DNA of 64,000 nucleotides from Asterochloris sp. CNOR1 (lineage: Eukaryota; Chlorophyta; Trebouxiophyceae; Trebouxiales; Trebouxiaceae). The notes under the pieces are model-generated. The model was not told the DNA's origin. It did no database searches and was given only the letters and a program-made list of their open reading frames with translations. Positions 11,601-22,604 of the stretch are shown here, in pieces (the stretch's first letter is position 1; every line of letters begins with the position of its first letter). The position numbers and the translations under genes are program-made. The stretch spans positions 62,001 through 126,000 of the forward strand of contig OZ017754.1 in NCBI GenBank assembly GCA_963969365.1. Reading direction: 5' to 3'.

Positions 11601-13250
11601 ACTTTGCTGCCCACATGCTCTCCAGGCAGACAGACTGACACACCTATAGACTAGGTGCTGGTGCAAGCACGCTCTCCACATCCACATGCAGCCAGTGCCC
11701 CTTTGCTGCTCGCTTGCTCTCTGCATGCACAGACTGCCAGCACCCCTGAGTTGCTCATTTGCCTCTGAAAGCAGACTCCAAGCAGGGGAAACTCAGCACT
11801 TGGGAGCATCGCATGGCAGAGTGCTTTAGAGCTGCAGGTGGTTATGCAGAGCGCAGTTTTGATGCCCTCTTGCCTGCTCACCTCCCACCAGAGCTCCCGA
11901 GTTCCACTTCAAGGTTGTTAGCCAACTCTGCTAGCAGGGCCGGGTGCCCACCCCTCACTTGTCAACTCACAAGGCTGCACATCTGGTGTTGATCAAGCCT
12001 GCGCTCTGGTCAGAGCAGGTCCAACCACCCCAAGGCCAACCTGCGTTGGGCCACGCCCTTCTGTCATCACCACGCTGGACATCTGCTGTGAATGTGGCTC
12101 CGCTCCAATCAGAGCAGGGGCACAACCATAGCAGTCCACCAGCCTGGTGAGTGGAATGGAGGGTGTTGCTCCGCCACAGGTTGTCCTTGCTGTTGTCAGA
12201 CCTGATGCGGGGGCATTGGTTGCAACTCTTGCCCTCTGCAGTCATGCTGTGCAGGATTGAATCTGCTGAGCAAGCGTTGTCCTGAAGTGTCTGTGCCCTT
12301 GAGCTGCTACAAGCAGGGTGCACTGCTGACAAGGCAAACCTTTTGCATGGTTGCAGGATCCCAATGCAGCTCAGATGCCACTTGGGCATTTGTCTTGGAA
12401 GGCTAAGCAGACCAGGTGATGTACGAGCCTGGACACCGCCTGGGTCTGCACAGCATTTGAGCAGTAACACCCATGCGTAATCCGCACAGCGGCATCTGGG
12501 CCCCATACTCATGCACTGAAATCATCTACAATCAACCACAATCAACTACGACTATACTCAGCAATGCTACTTGCAGAGCAACCTGTCTATGCACAGGCAC
12601 CCAGAGCAGCGTGCCCAGTTTGCTGAGTGTGCTCTGTGCTCATAATGGCATGGCATAGCTCAAATTGACCTTGTTATTGGCCGGTCTGATGTGGTTGAAG
12701 TGGTCGCAAGTCTTGCCCATTGCAGTACTGCAGGGGGCACGACGCCGGACCACATCAACTGCATCAGTGATGCGGTTACAACAAATTGACTGGTCATGCT
12801 GTGCAACCCAAGTCTGTTGAGTGTGCGCTGTGCTGAAGTCGCTGTGCCCTCAAGCTGCTACAGGCAGGGTGCATTGCTATCAGGATGTGCCGGTTGTCAG
12901 GCAGCTGGCCTTGCATCAGTTTCCTGCAGCAGAATGCTGAGCTACAGTGTCTGTGCCCTTGAGCTGCTACAGGCAGGGTGCGCTGCTGACAAGGCACACG
13001 CCTGTGTTGCAGGTTTGGAAGACCCCAATGCAGCTCAGATCTCACTTGGCATTGGTGGTTGGGCATGCACGCAGCTGCTGACCAGGATTCCATCAGTCTC
13101 CTTCGATACCTTGCCGTCCAGATCTGCCTATGTTTCACAATGGTGGGGCCATGCTGATGTCACACCCTGAGTTGTAGAGCGTGTGAGCACGCTCCTTGGT
13201 CGTTCCCAGATGGGTAGGGGCTTTAACCTAAAGCACTGTATCAAGGGTGA
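8660..13250. repeat. Complex satellite-like array of interleaved direct repeats
   Basis: Several block types recur in the same orientation. Block A (gctgagtgtgctctgtgc followed by ttgaccttgttgttggc and gtcgcaag) lies at about 8670-8845, 10430-10595 and 12565-12740, with a partial copy near 11045. Block B (accttgccgt with flanks) lies near 8990, 11200 and 13080. Block C, about 0.85 kb, lies at about 9077-9970 and 11300-12150. Block D (ctgtgcccttgagctgct) lies near 10100, 10715, 12290, 12840 and 12950. The higher-order spacing is about 1.9-2.2 kb. No intact ORF with a recognisable domain was found. It is either a satellite or the decayed product of repeated local duplication. Confidence 0.8.
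9077..9970. repeat. Large direct-repeat copy 1 (partner 11300-12150)
   Basis: This block aligns over its whole length with 11300-12150. Shared landmarks in the same order are caccttggtccttctaag, atgcaccagcgtgagatgaag, gtgccggctgtcaggcagc, gcaagcacgctctccacatc, ctcacctcccaccagagctc and gcctgcgctctggtcagagc. Differences are scattered substitutions and small indels, so this is an old tandem segmental duplication. Confidence 0.85.
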
Positions 13251-13554
13251 CTTCTTTGGACCATGGAGACTTGTTCATAAATGAATGACACTGGAGCAAT
13301 CGAAGGCTTGCAAACAGCCCAGCAAAGCTGCTTTCTATACGCGAGGGAAGTAAGTAATCAACGGCACACAGTAGAGGGCGGGTCCTCAAGCATGCATTCC
13401 GGACAGGAAGGAGCCAGGGAAAGGCACCAAAGCAGGCACTGGGACTGAGCAAGAACACAGGTCTGGCCCCTTCAGCTGTTCAGTGTGTCTGAAGGCCCAG
13501 CAGGTCATCATGGACAGGAGGGCCTGAGCTGGTGGTTGTGCTGTTGGCAGAAGC

Positions 13555-16500
13555 CTAAAAATCATTGTTGTCATGTCTCGCAACTAGCATCTCTTCCAGC
13601 CCGGGGGGTGGTGGCTCCTCTGCTGCAGCCAGCAGTGTCTGCACGAAGAAACAGCCTGTGTGTGGCCATGCCGAGATGCTTCTGGACCACAAACTCTGGA
13701 TTTGAGAGGCCATGCACCAGGCTGCATGAACCACATTTAAGAAGACAAGCTTGTCTTTTCCTTAAGGTAGTGCAGAGCGGGGGCTGGCATGGGCTTGCCT
13801 GAATCACCGCTTTGATGGGGGGTCTCCTGCTAGGCTTGGTGGCAGTGCATCGGTCAAAGAGGTCTGCAACTATCTCAGGACACTCAAAAGGAACCCTGCA
13901 GTCACATAAGCTGTGCTCTTGGTAACATGCAGTGCGGGACACCCGAGCAAGTTTTCACAGGGTGAACTGTCATCCGGAAGCCTTGAGCACAGGGGAACAG
14001 CATCTGCTGCCAGGGCACTGGCACGGGAGCTGCTGGCAAGTGGCCACAAGCTGCACACCAAGTCATGCACACCCATGAAACCCCTTAGTAGGTGTGCGGC
14101 TGCTGCCCTGTGTACTCCTGGACTCACTTGATGTCCCGCAGCTGGCCACGCCGCGGAGGCTCGCCGGTGAGCACCTCATGCATTGTGACCCCAAAAGAAT
14201 AGATGTCAGCCCGCGGGTCGCAGTGCTCCCCAAGGAGCATCTCAGGTGCTGCACAGAGGGTTTCACAGGGGTTGGGAAGCTGGCTGTTGAGACTGCTTGG
14301 GTGCAGACCCCCACATGCTGGGCAGAGTGCTGCAGAAGACAGCAAGACATGGGCTGCTCATGCAGTGATAAAAGGCTCAGCAACTGCGCCCTACCTGCGT
14401 ATGCGAATGTGCCAACAGCCCCCTGAAGGGTCAGGTGGGTGTTGCTGAGGACGTTTGCAAAGCCGACGTCAGCTGCAGGCAGCAGAAGCTGTGACAGGGC
14501 AGTTTGTGCTGTACATCTTGAATGGACAGCGTCAGAGGGCTTTGGCATGACACCGGGAGCCATGTAATGAAGTGTTTGCTTGTGTGTGAGGCAGGGGATA
14601 ATAATGTCAAGCGTATTGCAACAGTCTTGACTGGGTAATAGAAGCTGCTCACCAATCTTGGCAGTGCCATCACGGCCGAGAAGAACATTGGAGGACTTTC
14701 TGCAGGGCAAGGGAGGGGGTGTAATCATTCCCCAGCATCATCATCATCAGGCAGGCCAAACAGTCAATGACACCAACAGGCAGTATAACTTGATCAGCAG
14801 TGCAAAACCACAATTGCCGCTATGCACACAATGCTAAGCTCTTATGGGGCATGTGGTGGGCGCTGCATGCAGGCGCCCAAGCACAAAAGCTTGTGCTGTT
14901 GCCAGATTTTCACAGCCAGGGAAACCTACAGGGCTCTTGCCTCTGATGAGGAAGCAGGGCCCAAGGCATTGAGAGGTGCTTTGCTTACGTTTCAAAGATG
15001 CAGGAGGCACTGGTATAACTCACAGATCTAGATGCAGGATGGGCGGCCGAGACTTATGCAGCGCGTGAACGCCACGTGCAATGTCCAGTAGGATACGGTG
15101 ACCCCTGCAGCAGCAGGTGTGCAGATCAGCGCTGCCCAAAGGAACAGAGCAGCAACAACCAGACGATGCTAGCAGATGCTTGTCAAAAGAAAAGGGCAGC
15201 AAACACCTGGCGGAATCCAGGCAATGCTATCAGCGGCTGCCCAAGAGGACAGGGTAGCAAATACTGGCAGAATACAGACAAAATCCCAGCAACAGCTGCC
15301 TGCCTGGTGACTTCCCTCAATGCAGACCTAAGCAGCGGTTTGACCTGACCAGCAGGCAGGGATGCAGGTAACCTGACCAACAGGCAGGGATGCAGGAGAG
15401 GCAGCATGCTGTGCCTTGGCCTGGGGTCTGCACTTTGCAAACTCAGCAATCCTTGCCAGCTCTGAAGCCTCAAGCTGAGCAACTTGCGGAGGTCAGCAGC
15501 GCTGCTGAGTGCTGCTCACCGCTTGTACCAGGACAGCACCCCCTTCCTGTCACGCTGCATGGCCTGCCCCAGGTCGCCGTTCTCCATGAACTGCAGCATG
15601 GCAGTCAGGTGTGTGTGACTGTCAAGTTTGAACACAACTGTGCATCCAGCAGACAGTTGTCTTCACTGACCAGTCAGCCACTGGCTGCCTGTGCTGACTT
15701 GAGGCCAGTTGGGCAAAGGATCTGATGATGCCCCACCCCAACACTGAAACAGCAGATGCATGAATCCTTCAGGCCACGCAGCAGCACGCTTGCAGCCGCC
15801 TACCTCGGTCACAAGCATGACAGACTCTTGAGAAGCAGAGGCCCCATAAAACTGTACAATGTTAGGGCTCCTGCAGGGCATGGCATAGGCACTCAGCTCC
15901 TGATATAGAGGCTGCATCTGTAGGTGCTCACAGGCATTGAGGTGCAAGTGTGCATGGATTGCAAGAGGTAAAGCTCCAGCTCATGAAGCCCCTTTCAGTA
16001 TTGTGAAAGTGCTTCCGGCAGACAAAGCAAAATCAGTATTATAAATCAAATCCCCTGCCGGCCTGGAGAGAGAAGCCCAACCTGACATGCCAAGCATACC
16101 ATGCAAGCAGCTTGTGCTTACTTGCAACTCCGGAGGATGGCAACCTCTCGCATGATGCCCTTCTGCTGCCGCGCGTCTGCCACATTGTGGAAGATCTTGA
16201 CAGCCACCTCCTGCACGCCATCCCGCTGTGCCTTGAAGACTGTCCCATAAGCGCCTGCAGGGCACAAGAGCAACAATCTGATCCACAACGTGGACCACAG
16301 CCATGCGCAGTAACTCTTGACAAGGAGGAAGCTGCAGCTGGCCTTCTGTAGTTGGTGTCACTAAGAACTACTTTGCTGGATAAGGTGGCCTGGTATACAG
16401 TTAGCAATGCAACAATGGCACCAGCAGGTGCAATGTGGGGTGTGGGCCACCATCTCCCGTCTCGATGACCAGCCTGGTGCACAATGCAGAGCCGCACACA

Positions 16501-19500
16501 GCCTCCAGAGGCTCTTTCAGACCGCGAAATGAATTCTCCATGCTGGCACACAGCAATCATTGGTGGTACCAATTGGATCTGGTGCCTGACTGTCAGCATG
16601 GCAGCTTTGGGGCTAGGCGCACTTTTGTGGTGGTCCAGGCACACTGTGGCTGGCATGGCGCCCTGTGTGCCGCAATGTGCAGCAGACGCAGCTACAAAGC
16701 CCCAAAAGAGGTCAATGCCAAGCTGGTCCCAGCAACCCTGTAGCGTTATCTTTACGCACACTGCAAATCTCTGGGTCCAAGCCAGGTGCACCACAAATGT
16801 CTAAGCAGCAGCCCTTATCCGCCTGGAGAGCCTGCTGCCAACCCTTTTGCCACCTTTGCATGCAACAGCAACAAGGAAGACGGCCAGCTCAACCCCTGAG
16901 CGCAGCTTCCAATCTCGCTGTGACTGCACGTGCAGAGACTGACAGCAACCTCATTGCAGCACACCAGCAGCATGACACTGCAACCCACTTGAGAACGTCC
17001 ACCTGATCAAAGCTGCCATTGCGTATGTAGTGACTGCCGCAGGACAATGCGGATCACTTGGAGACGCCCACCTGGGCAAAGCTGCCATTGCTCATGCAGA
17101 CGTGACGGCCCTGTCGCTGAACCCTGACCCAGCAGCGGCGCCCCACCTGAGCCCAATCTCCACTGCTCGCCATTGTCCCGCTTGCAGATGACAATTTCCT
17201 CAGCTGGGATCTCCCAGTCATTCAGAGGGGACCCGTCCATCATGCCACTGATGGCCCTGCAAGCGGTCAGACGAGGATGCCTGGCACAGATGCTGGGCTG
17301 GACCTGACAGAACTAAATCTGACCTGCCATCAGCACAGCAGCTGCTGCGGCTGGTGTGTGCAGTGAGGCGCAGACATGTAACACGTGTGACCATGGCCAG
17401 ACATTGCTGCAGGAACAGGCGCAGCCAGGCCCAGGCCGAGACGTCAAGTGAAGATGACAGGACATAAGGCTTTGCTGTCTGATGCACATGCAATCATGTT
17501 GCTGAAGAGGTTGTGGCCGGGAGTCAAGTCCCCCACCTGGCAACATTGTCCTCCCAGCTCCCTCTGGTGCTGAGTACGTCATCCGAGCCACGACTGGTGC
17601 TGCTGGGGGTGCCCCCGCTGCCTCGGGGAGCCAGATTCCCTCCACGGGTGGGCAGCCCCGATCCGCGCAGTGCAGGCACGGAGACAGGCAGCGCAGCCTG
17701 TGGCGAGGGCGCCAGGAGAGCCCCCGGCTGGCTGTGGCCACTGCTGCGCTGGAAGAACTCGCTGGAGCTCGACTTGAGCGCTGGCAGGGTGACACCTGCA
17801 GGTGTTGCCTGGGGCCACCCCCTCCTGCCACCACTGCCCCCGGTGCTGCCGCCACCGCCCACCCCAGTCCCCGTTGGCGAGAAGGCAAAGGGGCTCACAG
17901 GGGTGGCCACCTCTGCCACGCTGCCCAGGGGGGTTGCGGGGCTGCCCCGCGGCTGCAGCGTCACGCTGGTGGCCGCAGACAGTGAGGCCTGCCCCTCAGA
18001 AGACCCCTTGCTTAAGACTCCTGCCAGCTGGGCGAAGCTGAGCTGGGATGAGCCCTTGCTGGAAGCGCCTGCCAGGTGGGTCAGGCTGATGGAGGTTGAT
18101 GCCGAGTCCAGGCTTGACCTGCTGGCCCTGGGAGACGGCGGCTGCCCGAACGCGGAGGCTGGCACAGCACGGGGCCCCTGCTGCCTGGGGGAGGACGGCT
18201 GCGCAAGCGCCGGCACTGGAGCGACGCCCGTGCCACCTGCGTCGCCCTGCTTCAGGGAGGAAGGCGGATGCACAGATGCCGGTGGTGCAGCGGCATCCCC
18301 GCTGCCCCAATTAGGTTTATGGGTTTTGTTATCTTGTTGGTCCTCTGGGGACTGCAGGTGGGCAGCGCCACTCCACGCGCTGCTGCCGCGGTGCTCGCTG
18401 GAGGACGTGTCTGTGGTGCCCCCCCACGATCCCCCCGGGAGCCCAGCGTCCTGGAAGGCATTGGGCGCCTCCCTGCCACGACCGCTGCCTGTGCTCTGCC
18501 GCGTGCCACGCAGGGGTCGGGCATCCCCAGAATCGTCCCTGTGCACATTGGCAGAGTCCTGTCCAGCTGGGCGCAGCGGCTCAGGGGTGCTGCCGCGGCG
18601 CGCTGGCGGCCGCTGCTCCCTGCTCCCCCTGCCCGGGGTGGGATCCCGCACCGCCGCCTCTACTGGGCCTGCCACCTCTGAGCTGCTGCCGCGGCGCGCT
18701 GGCGGCTGCTGCTCCCTGCTCCCCCTGCATGCTGGCTCTGGGGCGGCGGCCAGCTCTGGGTTGCTGCGCTTTCGGGTGGGCTGGGGGGAGGCCCGGGCCC
18801 AGGTGCCCAGGCTGGGCTCGGGGCCAGAGGCGCCGATCAGCTCTCCTAGGGGCGCCTGCGCCTGCACGGGGGGCGGGGCCCGCTCCGAGCCGCTGCTGTG
18901 CCGCGGCAGCTGGGCCTGCCGGGCTGCTGTGGGGCTGAGGGGCGCTGCTGCAGCCTGGTCTGCAGACGCCCTGCTCCTCGGAGCCTGCACACATGGCCAC
19001 ATGCAACCTGGGGGGACCACCAGCCGGTGATGCCAGAAAGCAAGTCAGCTGGAGGAGCATGATTCAGGATCTGCCTGCCAGTGAGGCTGCAGCAACCTGT
19101 TGACACAGTGGGGGAGGGGGAAGTTTCAGAATTTGGCACATGAAGGCGTCCTTGCAAGAGATGTTGAGTCATGATCCCAGCAAACAGGGTTCAGGGCCCC
19201 ACATCGGCCCCACATCTGCCGCCCTGATAGCAAGGCCACTGCGGTGCTCAGGTCTGTAACAACCCTTGGCAGCACCCTCTTCGTCAAATAAACTTTGTGA
19301 AACCTGGGGGTTGGCAGATGTTGGAACCCCCCGTTCCAGCTCTAGCAGCGCACTGTGAATACAGCTCAGGCCGGTCCCACATCCCATGAGCCTGCCTTTG
19401 CCGTTGGCAGGGGGCTCCTGCGATTCAACGGGTCTGGCCGCTCGCCCTGCTGAGGGTTGAGTGTGTGGTTGCCAGCGCCATCCTGGGAGCCAGGTACCCT

Positions 19501-19924
19501 CGCATAGTGCATCTTGTCACTGTCGCCGTCACGCAACTCTCGCGCCTTGGCCTCGCCGCCTGCATGTGACACACTGGTCTCAGCCCAAGGCCTATCCTCT
19601 TGCGGCTAACCTCTGCTGTGACCACCATGCGGTTCCCACGCCTTGGCCTCAATGCCTGCAAGCGACACAAAGGTTTCAGCTCAATGTGTGTGCTCCTTGT
19701 TTTTCCCTTTTCTGGGGACACAGCTGTCTGTGTGACGCTGCACAGCTTTGCTTGCTGCCAGTCTGTGTGCTGGTCAGCGGCACAAGCAGGCTGGGGGCTG
19801 CCTGCCCAGTCTCAGGAAGTGGCTTACCATGGGCCATGGCTTGGCCAGAGTGCCAGGTCTCCTGCTCATCAGCTCGGTAGTGTGACTCCCGCTTTGGCTT
19901 GCTGCTAAAGATGTTCCCGCACAT
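13555..19924 (-). CDS. TKL/Raf-like protein kinase with long disordered N-terminal region
   Basis: Thirteen phase-consistent exons give 870 aa: 19828-19924, 19381-19559, 17537-18984, 17147-17256, 16122-16254, 15804-15870, 15520-15590, 15024-15104, 14653-14699, 14395-14472, 14128-14248, 13799-13895 and 13555-13638. The start MCGNIFSS (ATG at 19924) has a Cys at position 2. Residues about 95-575 form one GC-rich Ser/Pro/Ala-rich exon. The kinase domain spans roughly 590-845: Gly loop LGSGAYGTVFKAQ, Lys in EVAVKIF, alpha-C Glu in IMREVAIL, catalytic loop HLDLKSSNVLL, ADVGFA in place of DFG, and APEMLLGEHCDPRADIYSFG. It is predicted to phosphorylate Ser/Thr, substrate unknown. HLD in place of HRD suggests no Arg-dependent activation-loop control. 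The last intron has a GC donor (13793-13798). Residual array DNA and untranslated sequence fill 13251-13554. Confidence 0.9.
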
Positions 19925-20285
19925 GGTCGGTCACCTGCAGACAGGGGAGCTCAGTCTTCATGCCCTGCTGTTGGAAGCAATGTTTGCTGACATCAATTGC
20001 GCGACCAGATGGCGCTTGCCTGCCCAGTTGTCCACCCCAGAAAGCCTGGAGGAGATCCAGGACTTTGAGCAGCCTGCTGTGGTGGCAGTGGTTGACTCCA
20101 AAAGGCTTCAGCTCGCCTGTGAGTTCACCTGCATTCCAGACATGGCACAGGTGGCGGCCGGAAAGCTCGTTTCAGTCAGGAGCACCGATGGGCACCCCGC
20201 TGTAGGCCTCTATGCAATCCCAGCTGGGCCGCTGTGGACTCTTTTGATGCACATGGCACAGCTGCAAGCTCCCCAGGACGCATAG
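19911..20285 (+). CDS. Unassigned ORF (about 124 aa), antisense to the kinase 5' end
   Basis: An uninterrupted frame runs from an ATG at 19911 to TAG at 20285. The composition is protein-like (segments ADINCATRWRLPAQL, EIQDFEQPAVVAVVDSKR and KLVSVRSTDGHPAVGLYAIP). I recognise no family. The first codons overlap the kinase start on the other strand by 14 bases, so an internal ATG (19923 or 19980) is more comfortable, or this may be the last exon of a longer gene. No joining exons were found. The stretch from here to 20649 holds nothing else that I can support. Confidence 0.35.
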   Translation: MFPHMVGHLQTGELSLHALLLEAMFADINCATRWRLPAQLSTPESLEEIQDFEQPAVVAVVDSKRLQLACEFTCIPDMAQVAAGKLVSVRSTDGHPAVGLYAIPAGPLWTLLMHMAQLQAPQDA

Positions 20286-20649
20286 ATGTGGATCATGCCC
20301 CTTTGGTTAGTGATTCACCTGCTGTTCAGCGTATGGCACGCCCAGTGAGTATGTGGGAGCGAATGACAAACATCTGACATGAGCTTCGAGCTCAGCTTCC
20401 AGGCTGCCTGGATGGGCTGATATCTGCGTGAGCAGTTGCTCCAGCTCTGCTCCGTTGTGGTTTCGAGTGCTGGAAACACCTCCAGGCAGCAAGGGGCCCG
20501 TGGGGCTGCAAAGAGAGCTGAGCTGTCAGGTAGGAACGAGCGCCTATCTTCTTTTTCATCATTGCTCCAAACAGAGTACAAAGGCCTGATATCGATCAGC
20601 CCAAGCAACAGCTTGTGTGTCCTGCCAGCAGGCGGACAGGGCAGGCGCT

Positions 20650-21065
20650 ATGTCCCCAGGGCGCCTGTCCCTGCAGGCTCTCAGGAACTGCAAGCCCAAA
20701 GCTGGAGGCCCCAAGGGAGGCTTCTTCTCAGACGGGGTCCAGTCAGGGCGCAATGGCTACCTGTTCAATGAGACACCCCCTCCACCAGGGCAGTCCAGGA
20801 AATGGGAGAGCTGGGAAGCTCCCTGGTGAGCGCAGGCGTATGTGGCACAGCTTGGCACTACAGCATGCAGCGATGCTGATACGCGCACTGCCAGACTCCC
20901 TCAAAATTGTTTCAAACCAAGCTTTCTGTTCGCAGGTATGGCATGCTGCTGGGCGCAGTACTGATCCTTGGACTGGGGCTGCCATCGCGGCCTGACACCA
21001 GCGTCATGTCGTGGGCACGCAAGCAGGCACGGCGTGAGCTGGCAGACGATCTGGCTGAGGATTGA
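20650..21065 (+). CDS. NDUFB11: NADH dehydrogenase (complex I) NDUFB11/ESSS-like subunit
   Basis: Two exons, 20650-20825 and 20936-21065, join in phase through TG|G to give about 101 aa. The conserved part reads GYLFNETPPPPGQSRKWE, then a single membrane segment (YGMLLGAVLILGLGLP) and a basic/acidic tail ending RRELADDLAED. This matches the plant-type ESSS accessory subunit of the mitochondrial complex I membrane arm, which has one helix and no catalytic residues. The start ATG at 20650 gives a short Arg/Lys-rich N-terminus, but a further 5' exon with a presequence cannot be excluded. It lies convergent with the transporter gene downstream. I recognise the family from memory of its conserved P-rich motif; a profile search would settle it. 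Confidence 0.8.
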
Positions 21066-22604
21066 AGCAAGCAGCAACCGCGGGCACTGTGCTGAGCTGA
21101 GCTGGCGCGCACGTGGGCATGATCCCCTGTGCAGATCCTCCTGTAAGTCGTGCCACAGCCCTGCGTACGCCTGAGATTCGCCCATGCAACACAAACACTT
21201 GACACGTGCGTGTTCCTTCACTGCCTCTCACATTGGGGCCCACAGGCCTTGAAATGAAATCTTCAAATGCACACTGTGATCTAATGAGGGTTCTCTGAGG
21301 GTTCTCCAGAGCTCAAGGTGGGGAGAGGTCATCCTGAATGTCATCATGATGCTGGTCGCTTTCACGAAGGGGGACCCCTGCAAACACAAAGTGCCTCAAT
21401 GTTCTGCTTGGCACAGGGCTGCACCCTCCGGCAGCAGTGCACAGCAGCAGGGGCTCACGTGAGAGGCTGATGCCAGAGGGTTCAGGCGCTGATGGCGCCC
21501 AGTCTTGCTCCAAGTGCTGCCTGCTAGTGCGCCAGGAGGCTGCAGGCCCCCAGCCAGCTGTCAGGGACAAGCATGGTGCCCTGAGAATGTACCGGGGTGT
21601 AGCAGAACTGTGGCATAGCGCATTCCATTCTAGCCAGAGTATGCTACGGCTGGGTGTGCAAGCAGGAGCCCTGATGTGCTTGGACATCGTCAAGAGAGTC
21701 AGGCCAAGGCAGCGGCCTTAAGGGTTGACCATCAGTACAGAAGCCAAGGTGGATGCAACCCACACAACAAAACCAGGCTGAGCCCTGAGCTTCTCAACAG
21801 GGGCATGGCCCACCAAGGATCAGAAAAGTGTAGTGCTGAACCCCGAGTCTGGCTGTAGCCAGGGCCAGCTCCTGGTGTATCATGCCCACCGAGGTGCTCT
21901 GGCAACCCTGTGCTGCTGCAGGAACGGCTGCATGGCTGCCCCGCACGCCTCCTCATGCATCATGCACAGCTCCACCGGCTGCACACAAGCTGCATGGCTA
22001 TTCACACTGTCCTGCTGCACTAGCTGCCCACAACCTGCGCAGCTGCGCACACCGCCCCAGCAACTCGCACCTGTGGCGTCGGTCCTTCCAGGCTGACTGG
22101 CAATCTGCCAACCCTGCGGTGCCGCAGCAGATGCTCCTGCAGTGCCGCTCCCAGGACCAGGCCCTTCTGCAGCCCATGTGATCTGGATGAACCTACACGA
22201 GATCCCCCACACATAATACCACATGGCAGCTGAAGCGTGCCTCCATATCCCAAGCAGGCAGCTCGCTGTCTCCAGTGCCACAGCAGCAGCACGCTGCAGG
22301 CATGCAACACAGCTGCGGCTAGGCTGCGTGGCAGCAAGATGGCCCCACCAGAAACGGCAGGTGTGACACCACACTGCAGCGTAAGTGAAGTGACGATGCT
22401 GCCTTGCCAGTGTCATCGTGGCTCAGTGCAGTGCAGGTGTGCGGCACAGCCGAACCTGTCCTGCCTGGCACAGGCAGCGCTGCGCACGGAAACGCAGCAG
22501 AGACATAGCACCACCCATCAACATCACTGTTTGCACATCTGGCCCTCACTGCGGTACCAAGCAGCACGGGCGGGGTGTGTGTGGCGGCAGCCGCCGCATC
22601 TGGC
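21066..22604. other. Intergenic between convergent genes, nothing recognised
   Basis: Both flanking genes end here (complex I subunit on plus, transporter on minus). Open frames on both strands are Cys/Ala/His-rich and unlike known proteins. The region probably holds the two 3' untranslated regions. Confidence 0.6.

Noticed and set aside
17513-19030. 505-codon plus-strand ORF
   Set aside because: Mirror image of the GC-rich kinase exon, whose junctions on the minus strand join in phase to an unmistakable kinase domain.
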